Source: Tsukamurella sp. M9C (lineage in GTDB: Bacteria; Actinomycetota; Actinomycetes; Mycobacteriales; Mycobacteriaceae). Taken from it: a stretch of DNA of 64,000 nt. The translations under genes and the position numbers were made by a program. Shown here piece by piece: positions 27,167-36,409 of the stretch (the stretch's first letter is position 1; each line of letters opens with the position of its first letter). The stretch is taken from positions 1 through 64,000 of the forward strand of contig NZ_JAIULG010000011.1 of the NCBI RefSeq assembly GCF_020169415.1, given 5' to 3'. Below the pieces are notes generated by a model. That model did not search any database. It saw only the letters and a list, made by a program, of their open reading frames with translations, and had not been told where the DNA came from.

Positions 27167-27985
27167 ATGCAGCCCGGAATGCACCCTTCCGACCGCCCCG
27201 CCGCAATCCCCGTCCCCGCCGCCGTGGCGGAGTTGGTGCGTTCCGCCGAGTCCATCGCGGTGCTCACCGGCGCGGGCATGAGCCGCGAATCCGGCATCGC
27301 CACGTTCCGCGAGGCGCAGACGGGTCTCTGGGAGCAGTACGACCCGGAGGCGATCGCCTCCGTCGACGGCTGGAGCCGCGACAACGCCCTGGTCTGGGGC
27401 TGGTACCAGTGGCGCGCGCACGTCGCGCGGCAGGCCGATCCCAACGACGGTCATATCGCCCTCGCCGAGCTGGCCTCGCACCGCACCGTCTCGATCGTCA
27501 CGCAGAACGTCGATGACCTGCACGAGCGGGCCGGCTCGCGGGTCATCTCGCACCTGCACGGCAGCCTGTTCGCGCCGCGCTGCGAGCACTGCGGCACGCC
27601 CTACCTCGGGGCGGACGCGTTCCTCCCCGACGACGCCGACGTGGAGCCGACGCTGCGCGCCACGCCGCCCACCTGCATGCACTGTCTGTCGCTGGTGCGG
27701 CCCGGCATCGTCTGGTTCGGCGAGCCGCTGCCCATGGACGCGTGGAGCCGCGCCGAGGCCGCGGTGGTCATGGCCGACGTGGTGCTCGTGATCGGCACGT
27801 CGAACATCGTCTACCCCGCGGCGCGACTGCCGGAGACGGCGCTCGCGGCGGGGATCCCGGTGATCGAGATCAACCCGGAGGCCACGCCACTCAGCGAGGC
27901 CGCCTCGTACCACTGGCGGGGCACCGCCGCGACGACGCTGCCCGCCCTGGTCGCGGCGATCAACGCGGGCGCGGCTCGCCAGTAG
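27167..27985 (+). CDS. cobB: NAD-dependent protein deacylase (sirtuin, class III type)
   Basis: 272 residues. NAD-binding GAGMSRESGIATFR, TQNVDDLHERAG and the catalytic His131 in HLHGSLF are present, as are two zinc Cys pairs (CEHCG and CMHC). Tyr80 and Arg83 (GWYQWRA) form the YxxR pair that lets SIRT5/CobB-type enzymes remove succinyl and malonyl groups. It acts on cytoplasmic protein lysines. ATG 27167 lies six bases after TAGTCT (27155-27160). The last 26 bases overlap the convergent gene. Confidence 0.9.
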   Translation: MQPGMHPSDRPAAIPVPAAVAELVRSAESIAVLTGAGMSRESGIATFREAQTGLWEQYDPEAIASVDGWSRDNALVWGWYQWRAHVARQADPNDGHIALAELASHRTVSIVTQNVDDLHERAGSRVISHLHGSLFAPRCEHCGTPYLGADAFLPDDADVEPTLRATPPTCMHCLSLVRPGIVWFGEPLPMDAWSRAEAAVVMADVVLVIGTSNIVYPAARLPETALAAGIPVIEINPEATPLSEAASYHWRGTAATTLPALVAAINAGAARQ

Positions 27986-29258
27986 CGGGCGGCGCCGAAG
28001 GCGCCTGCGGGCGCGGGGAGTCCGGCGGACTGTCGGACTTCCACTGGCCGATGACGCCGGGGCCGACCAGCGGCATGCCGCCCACGATCTCCTCGCCGTT
28101 CTTCCGATCGATGAGGTACGCGGGCAGCCGGTGCCGGCCGTCGCCCTGACCGCGCTGCGCGCCCGCGCCGGCCGCCGGCATGCCGTAGGGCCCCGTCGAG
28201 GGCCGCGCGCCCGTGGTGGTCGCTCCCGTTCCGACCTGCGGCGCCGCGGATCGCGCGACCGCGGCGTCCTGCCGCAGGCCGAGCGGCGAGGCGGTGCGCC
28301 CGACGTCGCCGCGGCCGCCGATCCCCGACAGCCCGGCGCCGGTGCGGGCCGCAGACGTGACGGGGACGCCCGTGGACGGCGAGAGCAGCGACGACGGCGT
28401 CGCGGTGTCGGCGAGCGGATCGTAGGTCGCGTCGTCCGTCGTCGGGTCGCTGCCACCCCCGAGCCCCTCGCCCGCGCCCGCGCCGGTGTCGCCGCCGCCG
28501 GTGCCGCTCCCCGTTCCCGCGCCGCCACCCGTCCCCGTCCCCGTTCCCGTGCCGGTGCCGGTCTCGTCCGCGGCGGTGTCCGTGCCCGTCGTCGCAGTGT
28601 CGACGGGGTCCGTCCCGGTCACCGCCGTGTCGGTCCCGGCACCGGTGCCCGTGTCCGTCGTCCCGCCGTCGCCCGCGCCGGCGCCGTCGGTCGGGGACAC
28701 CGTCCCGGGCTCCGTCGGCGCCCCGGTGCCCGCGGCGTTGTTCTTGGTCGCCGCGGGCCCGACGTGGCGGAAGTCGGTGCGGCCGCGGCTCTCGCCCAGC
28801 GGCAGGGTGGACGCGGATGTCTGGACCGGCGCGGAGTAGGTGCTGCGCACGCTCTCCGCGACCTGGTTCCGATAGCCGGAGTTCGACCACGCCTCGTCGC
28901 GGGAGGGCGGATCGGGCAGGTCGCTGAACTTCCCGTTCGTGGTCGTCGCGGTGTCGGACAGATCCTCGACGTCGCCCACCAGCCGGCGCAGCGCGACGGC
29001 GTTCGTGTACGCGCGGTCGGTGTACTGGCCGATCTCGACGTACGACTGGTCCTTGGCCTCGCCGCGCCAGCGGGCGCTCAGGAGACCCGCGTCGCGCTGC
29101 AGCTCCGCCAGGCTGTCGGCGTGCGAGTTCCCCGCGCTGCCGATCGCACGCGCGTCCGCCGCGACCCCCGAACCGGAGAGCCCGCGCGCGAAGTGCCGTA
29201 TCTCGGAGACCGACATCTGCTCCCACGCGGTCTGACCGATGCCCTGGAAATCCGTCAC
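27960..29258 (-). CDS. WXG-like helical protein with long Gly/Thr linker
   Basis: 432 residues from GTG 29258 (ATG 29216 with GGGAG upstream is the alternative). The N-terminal 120 residues are two helices joined at ARWRGEAK, a W-x-G turn as in ESX-secreted WXG100 and PPE-type proteins. Residues about 170-330 are a low-complexity Gly/Thr/Asp linker with runs of GTGT. The C terminus has a conserved-looking patch (HRLPAYLIDRKNGEEIVGG) resembling segments of ESX-linked mycobacterial proteins. No signal peptide. Export by a type VII system is inferred only; no esx genes are in the window. Confidence 0.55.
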   Translation of the reverse strand: MTDFQGIGQTAWEQMSVSEIRHFARGLSGSGVAADARAIGSAGNSHADSLAELQRDAGLLSARWRGEAKDQSYVEIGQYTDRAYTNAVALRRLVGDVEDLSDTATTTNGKFSDLPDPPSRDEAWSNSGYRNQVAESVRSTYSAPVQTSASTLPLGESRGRTDFRHVGPAATKNNAAGTGAPTEPGTVSPTDGAGAGDGGTTDTGTGAGTDTAVTGTDPVDTATTGTDTAADETGTGTGTGTGTGGGAGTGSGTGGGDTGAGAGEGLGGGSDPTTDDATYDPLADTATPSSLLSPSTGVPVTSAARTGAGLSGIGGRGDVGRTASPLGLRQDAAVARSAAPQVGTGATTTGARPSTGPYGMPAAGAGAQRGQGDGRHRLPAYLIDRKNGEEIVGGMPLVGPGVIGQWKSDSPPDSPRPQAPSAPPATGEPRPR

Positions 29259-29318
29259 ATCAATTGGACGCACCAGGTGCGCCCGCGGTTCCCGATCCGC
29301 CGGATTAGGGTGAGCGGG

Positions 29319-30143
29319 GTGAACGACTCGATCGCCATGCCCGACCGCGACACCGTGCTGTGCATGTCGCTGTCCGGCCGACCCAGCAGCATCGGCACCC
29401 GGTTCCACAACTACCTGTACCGCGAGCTCGGCCTGAACTACCTCTACAAGGCCTTCACCACCTCGGACCTGCCCGCGGCCATCGGCGGCGTGCGGGCGCT
29501 CGGCGTGCGGGGTTGCGCGATCTCGATGCCGTTCAAGGAGGCCGTGATCGAGCTGGTCGACGTGATGGAGCCGTCGGCGAGTGCGATCGACTCGGTCAAC
29601 ACGATCGTCAACGAGGACGGCGTGCTGCACGCGTACAACACCGATTACGCCGCGGTCGCCTCCCTGCTGGCCTCGCACGGCGTCGATCCGACGCTCCCCG
29701 TCGCGGTCCGCGGCTCGGGCGGCATGGCGAAGGCCGTGGTCGCCGCCCTGCGCGACCACGGCTGCGCCGACGTGACCGTGGTGGCCCGCAACGCGGGCGC
29801 CGGTTCCGCGCTCGCGGACCTGTACGGCTTCCGACACGCGACCGAGGCGCCCGACGGTGCGCGGGTCCTCGTCAACGCGACACCCGTCGGCATGGCGGGC
29901 GGTCCGGCGGCCGAGGACCTCTCCTTCCCGGCGGCGCTCATCGCGGCGGCGGACACCGTCTTCGACGTGGTGGCGATGCCGCCCGAGACGCCGCTGGTGC
30001 GGGCCGGGCGCGCCGCGGGCACGACGGTGATCACCGGTGCGGAGGTCATCGCGCTGCAGGCCGCGGAGCAGTTCGTGCTCTACACGGGCGTCCGCCCCGA
30101 CCCCGAGCTGGTCCGGGTGGCGTCGGAGTACTCGCGCGCCTGA
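29319..30143 (+). CDS. shikimate 5-dehydrogenase-like oxidoreductase
   Basis: 274 residues. SGRPSSIGTRFHNYLY at the N terminus, catalytic-type Lys in ISMPFKEAVI and Asp in NTDYAAV match the AroE fold; the Rossmann part starts near 127 with VRGSGGMAKAVVAAL. The expected reaction is NAD(P)-linked oxidation of a shikimate-like alcohol. No aromatic-pathway genes are adjacent, so it may be the accessory AroE/YdiB type and not the housekeeping enzyme. GTG 29319 lies seven bases after TAGGGT, a leaderless start. Confidence 0.75.
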   Translation: MNDSIAMPDRDTVLCMSLSGRPSSIGTRFHNYLYRELGLNYLYKAFTTSDLPAAIGGVRALGVRGCAISMPFKEAVIELVDVMEPSASAIDSVNTIVNEDGVLHAYNTDYAAVASLLASHGVDPTLPVAVRGSGGMAKAVVAALRDHGCADVTVVARNAGAGSALADLYGFRHATEAPDGARVLVNATPVGMAGGPAAEDLSFPAALIAAADTVFDVVAMPPETPLVRAGRAAGTTVITGAEVIALQAAEQFVLYTGVRPDPELVRVASEYSRA

Positions 30144-30170
30144 TCCGGGGTCGCCCGGGTGTCGGGCGGC

Positions 30171-33100
30171 CTACTCCGTATCGATGTCGAGCCCGACGGG
30201 CTCCCACAGCTCGACGGAGCCGTCGTCGGCGCGCTCGCCGACGGTGAGGGCGCGCTGCAGGGTCAGCGGGCGGACGCCCCGGCGGTCCAGCGCCTGCACC
30301 ACGACGGACATCGCGGCGTCGGCGTCGGTCGCGAAGACGGACTCGCGGACGCGGACGAACTCCCAGCCGCACCGTCGGAGCTCGCGCTCGCGCTCGATGT
30401 CGGACCGGGCCTGCTCGGGCGTCGAGGCGAAGTCGGCGCTGTCGCACTCGACGGCGAGCCGGCCCTGCTCGCCGGTGACCACGAGGTCGATGGAGCGGTT
30501 GTTCACCACGACCTTCGGGTTGACGTGGTAGCCCATGTCGCGCAGCCGCACGAAGACCTGCTGCTCGAAGAGGTTGTCGAAGGGCTCGACGCGACGATCC
30601 GTCGGCACGTCGGGCGGCATCGGCTGCGCCACTTCGACGTCCGCACGGGTGACGTAGCGCAGCAGCGAGGCGCGCAGGTCGTTCGCCTTGAGGTCCTGCT
30701 CGTCGACGGACGTGAACAGCCACAGCTGATCGCGGGCGCGGGACGCGGCGACGTTGAACCGGCGCTGGAAGTCGCGGCCGGTCAGCGCGCGGAAGCGGTA
30801 GTCCGGCGCGACGACCATCGACAGGAGCACGACGTCACGCTCGTCGCCCTGGAAGTCGGGGGGCGTACCCACGCGCAGGCGACGGGCGTCCCACTCGTCG
30901 GGGTCGATGCTCTCGCGCAGCCGCCGGTACAGCTCGTCGACCTGCCCCTGGCCCTGCAGCGCGATCACGCCGAAGGTGCGTCCGGCGTAGAGCGGGTCGG
31001 CGAAGCAGCGCACCAACTGGTCGACGATGGCCTGCGCCTCCGTCGGGTTGCTGATCCGCGCGCCCTCGCCCACGACCTTCGCCTTCGGCACGTGCGTGAC
31101 GCGCAGGGGGACGGGGCGGTCGGCGCCGTAGTGCCGCACCGGGATCAGCGGCGCATCGCTGTAGAACTGCCGCGAGCTGAAGTCGATGATCTCCGGCATG
31201 CACCGGAAGTGCTCGCGGAGCCGCACGGTGTGCCCGAAGCGGGTGCGCAGCAGGGTGAACAGGCTGGACCGCGGGGTCAGCGAGTCGCGCAGGTAGGGCG
31301 GGATGTCGGGCAGCTGGGCGTCCAACCGGGCGAAGACGTCGTCGAGGCTGACGCCGGTGAACGCCGAGGGCGCGCACTGGTTCTCGTCGCCCACGACGAT
31401 CACGCGCGGAGCGAGCCACAGCAGGAAGGAGCTGGTGATGTCGGCCTGGCTGGCCTCGTCGACGATGACCACGTCGAAGGCGTTGCGCTCCGGGGAGATC
31501 GACGCGACGACCTGCGAGATCGGCATGATCCACGCGGGGACGGCGGACTGCGCCTGCCGCATCGCCTCGCGCGCCGCGACGCGGAAGCGCTCGGCGTGCC
31601 GGCCGGAGCCGCGCCCGATCGAGGAGACATGGTCGCGGTAGGCGTGCAGCGCCTGGATCTCGTCGAAGGTCATGCGGCGCAGGCACTGCCGCCACGCGCT
31701 CGCCGTCGCGATCCGGGTGGTGTAGTGCGCCACGTCCTGCTCCGCGGCCTGCAGGTCGGCCTCGAGCTGGGCGTCGTCGCCGGGGTGCACGCGGGACGCG
31801 GCCCAGGTGACCGCGCGGCGCCACGACCAGGCCGCGGCCAGTTCGGGCACCCGGACGTCCCACACGGGGTCGTCGGCGGTGCGGGCGACGAGGTCGAACA
31901 GGGCGGGCGCCTTGGTCCGCAGGCGCAGCGCGAGGAGGTCCAGCGCGCCGCGGTCGTCGCGCTCGGCGCGGGCGGCGTCCCAGGCGCGGCGGGCGTCGCG
32001 GATCGCGGGGTACTTGTAGCCGCGCAGGGCGGCGACCATCGCGTCGCCCTCGGGCGACGGTCCGCGCTCGACCATCTCCTGCACCTGCACCCGGATGGCG
32101 TCGAGCCGGCTGTGCGCGTCGCGCGCACCGGCGGCGGCGGAGATCGCGATCACCTGGCGGGCGGTCTGATCCGTCTCGGCGAGGTCCTTGGGTCGCGGCG
32201 CGTGCTCGGAGAGGGCCTGCATGGCCTCCACCAGGCGATCCCGTTCGGCGACGAGGCGCACGACGGTGCGTGCGCGCAGCAGCTGGTCGGCGGCCTGGCT
32301 GAGCCGCTCGCTGCGGCCCCGGGTCGCGGTGCGCCCGGACGGGTCGGTCGCGGGCGCCTCGAGCCCCAGCGCGCGCAGCACGTCGCCGACGCGGCCGATC
32401 ACGTCCTCGACCTTGAGATGCTGTGCGGCGGCGCGCAGGTGCGCCTTGTCGGCCCCGTCGACACCGTCGACGACGATGCCGAGACCGGTCGCCTCGAACT
32501 GCTTCTGCTCGGGCTTGCGGAACCGCTTGCGCGGCTCGTTGCCCAGGGAGAGGTGGCGCGCGTAGTCCTCGATCGCGGCGCGATCGTTGGCGTCCGGGGT
32601 GTCGCTGAGCTGGACGACGACGCCCTCGAGCTCGCCGTCGGCGTTGCGGGCCGTGGCGATCTGCTCCTCCAGGCCGCCCAACCTCGCGGCGAGGTGCGCG
32701 CGGTCCCCGATGAGCATGTCCTCGGCCAGCAGCTGCGCGGACGGCGGGTAGCGGCGCACCCGCCCCACGAGTTCGTGGATCAGGTCGGCGCGGGCCCGGA
32801 TCACGGCGAGGCGATCGGCGTCGACGCCGCCGAGGACGTGCGTCAGCGCGCCGCTGTCGGCGCCCGCCAACGGGGAATCGGCGAGGGTGGCGCACAGCGC
32901 CTCGAGCTCGTCGGCGTCGGGGACCTCGGAGAGGTTCGGAAGGTTGTGCGCGAGGCGGCGCGAGAAGTTCTCGTCGTTGCGCCGCAGCAGGGCGACGAGG
33001 CGGTCGAAATCGCGGGTGTCGAGCGGGGGCACCGCGCCGTCGACGGGGCCGGGCAGCCAGGAGTACTTGTCGGCGTCCCGGCGGACCTGGGCGACGATCT

Positions 33101-34388
33101 CCGCCGGCTTGCCGGAGTAGGCCGACGCCAGCCAGTCGGAGTCCTCGCTCTCGGCGGTGCGCAGCGACCAGACCTCGCGGACCAGCTCCTCGCGGCGCTC
33201 GATCGCGCGGTCCCGCTTGGCCCGCAGGTCGCGGATCTCGGCGTCGGCGAGGGCCTCGGAGTACGTGGACTTGCGGGTGGCGATCTCCGTGACCGACGCG
33301 GCGAGCGAGGCCGAGCCGTCCTTGGTCACGTCGGTGACGGACACGACCAGCTGGCGCACCTCCGGCGGCAGCTTCTCCTCGAGCACGGCGAGGGCCTGCG
33401 CCTTCTCGGAGACGACCAGCACGCGCTGCCCCTTGGCGAGCAGCGCGGCCAGCAGGTTCGCGATGGTGTGGGTCTTGCCGGTCCCGGGCGGTCCCTCGAC
33501 CACGACGCCGGAGTCGGCGCCCATGTGCGCCAGGATGTCCCGCTGCTCGACGTTGGACGGCAGCACGTAGTAGGCCTCGTCCAGGAGCTCGAGCGGGCTC
33601 ATCGCGCCGTCCACCGCGAGCTGCCGGATCCGCTCCTCCGAGCTCACGCCCTCGACGAGCTGCGCGAGCCCGATCGGCACGTCGCGCTCGGGGTCGGCGA
33701 CGTCGGCCTTCATCGCGTCGTAGAAGCCGAGCAGGGGCGCCGAGCCGCGGGTGCGGAGGACGAGCGCCGGCGCGAACTCGACGTGCGCTCCCCCGTCCTT
33801 CGCCGCGGCGCCGAGCCACGTCGACGTGAACTCCTGGCACGCGGGATCGAGCACGGTGCGGGCGTTCTCGCGCAGCTCCGTCTGCAGTTCGGCGGAGCCG
33901 GAGAGGTCGAAGGACGGGAGCCCGGCCAGCAGCAGCGAGTCCTCGACGCGCGGCACGGAGTCGCGCGGGAGCACGACCGTCAGCCGCTTGCCGCGCCGGT
34001 CGCGCTCGAGCAGCACGGGCTGCGTGAGGAGGTGCGCGCGGATGGCGGTGTCACCGTCGCGGGCGGTGAGCAGGCCGGAGGCGAGCACCAGCTCCACCGA
34101 CTCCGGGTGGTCGGTCAGCTCGTCGAAGACGCGCAGCAGCCGGGAGTGCGGCGAGTCCGGGGCGTCGTCACGCGGCACCGTGAAGATGGTGGCGCCGGGC
34201 TTGGCGTCGGCGTCCCAGCTGTCGGTGAGGGCACCGTCGCCGGTGAGCGGCAGCACCGCGAGGTGATCGTCGAGGTCCCGCGTCACGACGGACCGGGACC
34301 GGATCAGCTCGTCCAGGTACTGCAGCAGACGGACGACGCGATCCCGACGGCCACCGGGGCCGTCGCCCTGGTCACCGGCGGCGGTCAT
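30171..34388 (-). CDS. SF1 helicase with C-terminal Vsr-like nuclease domain
   Basis: 1,405 residues. A DUF4011-type N terminus is followed by a split Upf1-like helicase: Walker A GPPGTGKTHTIANLL near 298, Walker B with VIVDEASQADI near 976, then VVGDENQCAP, DFQGDERDVVLLS and FNVAASRARDQLWLF. The last 130 residues are a restriction-like fold: Glu in LFEQQVFVRL, Asp in SIDLVV and Glu in LAVECDSADF. Proteins with this helicase plus Vsr arrangement have been found in anti-phage systems. It stands alone between unrelated genes. GAGGAG precedes ATG 34388. Confidence 0.8.
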   Translation of the reverse strand: MTAAGDQGDGPGGRRDRVVRLLQYLDELIRSRSVVTRDLDDHLAVLPLTGDGALTDSWDADAKPGATIFTVPRDDAPDSPHSRLLRVFDELTDHPESVELVLASGLLTARDGDTAIRAHLLTQPVLLERDRRGKRLTVVLPRDSVPRVEDSLLLAGLPSFDLSGSAELQTELRENARTVLDPACQEFTSTWLGAAAKDGGAHVEFAPALVLRTRGSAPLLGFYDAMKADVADPERDVPIGLAQLVEGVSSEERIRQLAVDGAMSPLELLDEAYYVLPSNVEQRDILAHMGADSGVVVEGPPGTGKTHTIANLLAALLAKGQRVLVVSEKAQALAVLEEKLPPEVRQLVVSVTDVTKDGSASLAASVTEIATRKSTYSEALADAEIRDLRAKRDRAIERREELVREVWSLRTAESEDSDWLASAYSGKPAEIVAQVRRDADKYSWLPGPVDGAVPPLDTRDFDRLVALLRRNDENFSRRLAHNLPNLSEVPDADELEALCATLADSPLAGADSGALTHVLGGVDADRLAVIRARADLIHELVGRVRRYPPSAQLLAEDMLIGDRAHLAARLGGLEEQIATARNADGELEGVVVQLSDTPDANDRAAIEDYARHLSLGNEPRKRFRKPEQKQFEATGLGIVVDGVDGADKAHLRAAAQHLKVEDVIGRVGDVLRALGLEAPATDPSGRTATRGRSERLSQAADQLLRARTVVRLVAERDRLVEAMQALSEHAPRPKDLAETDQTARQVIAISAAAGARDAHSRLDAIRVQVQEMVERGPSPEGDAMVAALRGYKYPAIRDARRAWDAARAERDDRGALDLLALRLRTKAPALFDLVARTADDPVWDVRVPELAAAWSWRRAVTWAASRVHPGDDAQLEADLQAAEQDVAHYTTRIATASAWRQCLRRMTFDEIQALHAYRDHVSSIGRGSGRHAERFRVAAREAMRQAQSAVPAWIMPISQVVASISPERNAFDVVIVDEASQADITSSFLLWLAPRVIVVGDENQCAPSAFTGVSLDDVFARLDAQLPDIPPYLRDSLTPRSSLFTLLRTRFGHTVRLREHFRCMPEIIDFSSRQFYSDAPLIPVRHYGADRPVPLRVTHVPKAKVVGEGARISNPTEAQAIVDQLVRCFADPLYAGRTFGVIALQGQGQVDELYRRLRESIDPDEWDARRLRVGTPPDFQGDERDVVLLSMVVAPDYRFRALTGRDFQRRFNVAASRARDQLWLFTSVDEQDLKANDLRASLLRYVTRADVEVAQPMPPDVPTDRRVEPFDNLFEQQVFVRLRDMGYHVNPKVVVNNRSIDLVVTGEQGRLAVECDSADFASTPEQARSDIERERELRRCGWEFVRVRESVFATDADAAMSVVVQALDRRGVRPLTLQRALTVGERADDGSVELWEPVGLDIDTE

Positions 34389-34497
34389 GCGCTCCTCGAG
34401 TCTCTCGGGTCGGCCGCAGCCGACAGTCGGCGCGCCCGGGTCGAGCTACACCTTGACTAAAGGTTAATACATCTGTGAGCAAACGCCGACACGCTCG

Positions 34498-36309
34498 TCA
34501 CCGCTTGCGGCCCGCGCGGAAACGCTGCTTGCCCGCGCTCGGCCGGCCCGACGGTGCGCCCGGGTCGCGCTCGAGGTTGATCAGCTGACCCGAGATGCGG
34601 GTCCGCTCCAACGCGTCGAAGACGTCCCGGTCCAGATCGTCCGGCAGCTCCACGATGCTGTGATCCGGGCGGATGCTGATGTGCCCGAAGTCGCTGCGCC
34701 GCAGCCCGCCCTCGTTGGCGATCGCGCCGACGATCTGCGACGGGGTGGCGTGCTGCCGCTTCCCCACCGCGATCCGGTACGGCACCATCGGGCGGCCCGT
34801 CTTGCGATGGGTCGACGGCTCCCGGTCGTGATCCCGGTCCCGGCCCCGGGCGGGCCGGGCGTCGCGGTCACCGAAGTCGCGGTCCTTGCGGTCGCGGGCG
34901 TTGCGCTCGCGCTCCGGCGGATCGGGCTTGAGCAGGAACGAGGCACCGTCGCGCGACTGCAGCGCCAGCGCCGCGGCCACGTCGACCAGGGGCACGTCGT
35001 TGGCGCCCACGTAGTCCTCGATCAGCCTGCGGAACATCTGCAGGTGGTCGTTGGTGAGATTCTCGGTGATGGACTCGCCGAACTTCTCCACGCGGTGCGC
35101 GTTGACGTCCTCGACCGACGGCAGCCCCATCTCGGTGAGCGGCTGCCGGGTGGCCTTCTCGATGGCGCGCAACAGGTGCCGCTCGCGCGGGGTCACGAAG
35201 AGCAGGGCGTCGCCCTTGCGGCCGGCACGGCCGGTACGGCCGATCCGGTGCACGTAGGACTCGGTGTCGTGCGGGATGTCGTAGTTCACGACGTGGCTGA
35301 TCCGCTCGACGTCGAGGCCGCGGGCGGCGACGTCGGTGGCGACGAGGATGTCGATCTTGCCCTCTTTGAGCTGGCCGATCGTGCGCTCGCGCTGCGCCTG
35401 CACGATGTCGCCGTTGATCGCGGCGGCCGCGTGCCCGCGGGCACGCAGCTTCTCGGCGAGCTCCTCGGTGGCCGACTTGGTGCGGACGAAGATGATCATC
35501 CCGTCGAACTCCTCCACCTCGAGGAGGCGGGTGAGCGCGTCGAGCTTGCGCTGGTGCGCGACCTGCAGGTAGCGCTGCGTGATGTTCGACGCCGTCGCCG
35601 TCTTCGACTTGACGGTGACCTCGACCGGGTCGTGCAGGTACTTTTTGGAGATCTTGCGGATCGCCGGCGGCATGGTCGCCGAGAACAGCGCGACCTGCTT
35701 GAACTCCGGGGTGTCGGCGAGGATCCGCTCGACGTCCTCCTGGAAGCCCATGGTGAGCATCTCGTCGGCCTCGTCGAGCACCAGGAACTCGAGGTTCGAC
35801 AGGTCGAGGGTGCCCTTGGAGAGGTGGTCGATCACGCGGCCCGGGGTACCGACGATGATCTGCGCGCCGCGGCGCAGGCCCGAGAGCTGCACGCCGTAGC
35901 TCTGGCCACCGTAGATCGGCAGGACGGTGATGTTGGGCATGTGCACTGCGTACTTGCCGAAGGCCTCCGACACCTGCAGCGCGAGCTCGCGGGTGGGGGC
36001 CAGCACGAGCGCCTGCGGCTTGCGGCTGTCTCCGTCGATCTTGGAGAGCACGGGCACGGCGAACGCGGCGGTCTTACCGGTGCCGGTCTGCGCGAGGCCG
36101 ACGACGTCGCTGCCGGAGAGCAGCGGCGGGATGGTGGCGGCCTGGATCGGCGAGGGGTTCTCGTAGCCGACCTCGGCGAGAGCGCGCAGCACGCGCTCAT
36201 CGATTCCGAGGTCGAGGAAGGTCACCGGTTCGGCTTCGTTCTCCGGAGCCTGCGCGTCGTTGACGACGGCGGCGGGGGCGGTGCGCTCAGCACCGAATTC
36301 ATCAGACAT
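34498..36309 (-). CDS. deaD: DEAD-box RNA helicase with DbpA-type RNA-binding domain
   Basis: 603 residues. Q motif and motif I AQTGTGKTAAF, motif II DEAD in LVLDEADEML, motif III SAT, and motif VI HRIGRTGRAGR are all intact. A basic, Arg/Asp-rich linker (about 450-490, RNARDRKDRDFGDRDARP) leads to a DbpA RNA-binding fold (ATPSQIVGAIANEGGL, then HISIRPDHSIVELP) and an Arg/Lys tail. It remodels RNA, probably in ribosome assembly and cold adaptation as Rv1253-type DeaD does. A TATGCT -10 lies nine bases upstream. Confidence 0.92.
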   Translation of the reverse strand: MSDEFGAERTAPAAVVNDAQAPENEAEPVTFLDLGIDERVLRALAEVGYENPSPIQAATIPPLLSGSDVVGLAQTGTGKTAAFAVPVLSKIDGDSRKPQALVLAPTRELALQVSEAFGKYAVHMPNITVLPIYGGQSYGVQLSGLRRGAQIIVGTPGRVIDHLSKGTLDLSNLEFLVLDEADEMLTMGFQEDVERILADTPEFKQVALFSATMPPAIRKISKKYLHDPVEVTVKSKTATASNITQRYLQVAHQRKLDALTRLLEVEEFDGMIIFVRTKSATEELAEKLRARGHAAAAINGDIVQAQRERTIGQLKEGKIDILVATDVAARGLDVERISHVVNYDIPHDTESYVHRIGRTGRAGRKGDALLFVTPRERHLLRAIEKATRQPLTEMGLPSVEDVNAHRVEKFGESITENLTNDHLQMFRRLIEDYVGANDVPLVDVAAALALQSRDGASFLLKPDPPERERNARDRKDRDFGDRDARPARGRDRDHDREPSTHRKTGRPMVPYRIAVGKRQHATPSQIVGAIANEGGLRRSDFGHISIRPDHSIVELPDDLDRDVFDALERTRISGQLINLERDPGAPSGRPSAGKQRFRAGRKR

Positions 36310-36351
36310 TGTTTCCCCAGCATAAGCGGTATCCGCCGCGCACGCGAAACA

Positions 36352-36378
36352 CTATCGGAATCGGACATCCTCCGATAG
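36352..36378. promoter_or_regulatory. operator-like inverted repeat between deaD and fadD
   Basis: CTATCGGA (36352-36359) and TCCGATAG (36371-36378) are perfect 8-base arms around an 11-base spacer, within the 100-base divergent region. The site ends 31 bases before the fadD ATG, where a repressor would cover its promoter. Confidence 0.45.
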
Positions 36379-36409
36379 GTTGTGCTCATTCCACTATCTG
36401 CATGAGGAG

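Noticed and set aside
28486-28750. Short tandem GT/GC-rich repeats resembling an array
   Set aside because: They encode the in-frame Gly/Thr linker of a protein and vary in unit length; there are no constant repeats with unique spacers.
30159-34460. A 1,433-codon open frame on the plus strand opposite the helicase gene
   Set aside because: It is low-complexity Arg/Gly/Val sequence, while the minus strand carries intact helicase and nuclease motifs.
34445-34475. ACCTTGACTAAAGGT dyad upstream of the helicase-nuclease gene as an operator
   Set aside because: Arms are only five bases, a length expected by chance in a stretch of this AT content.
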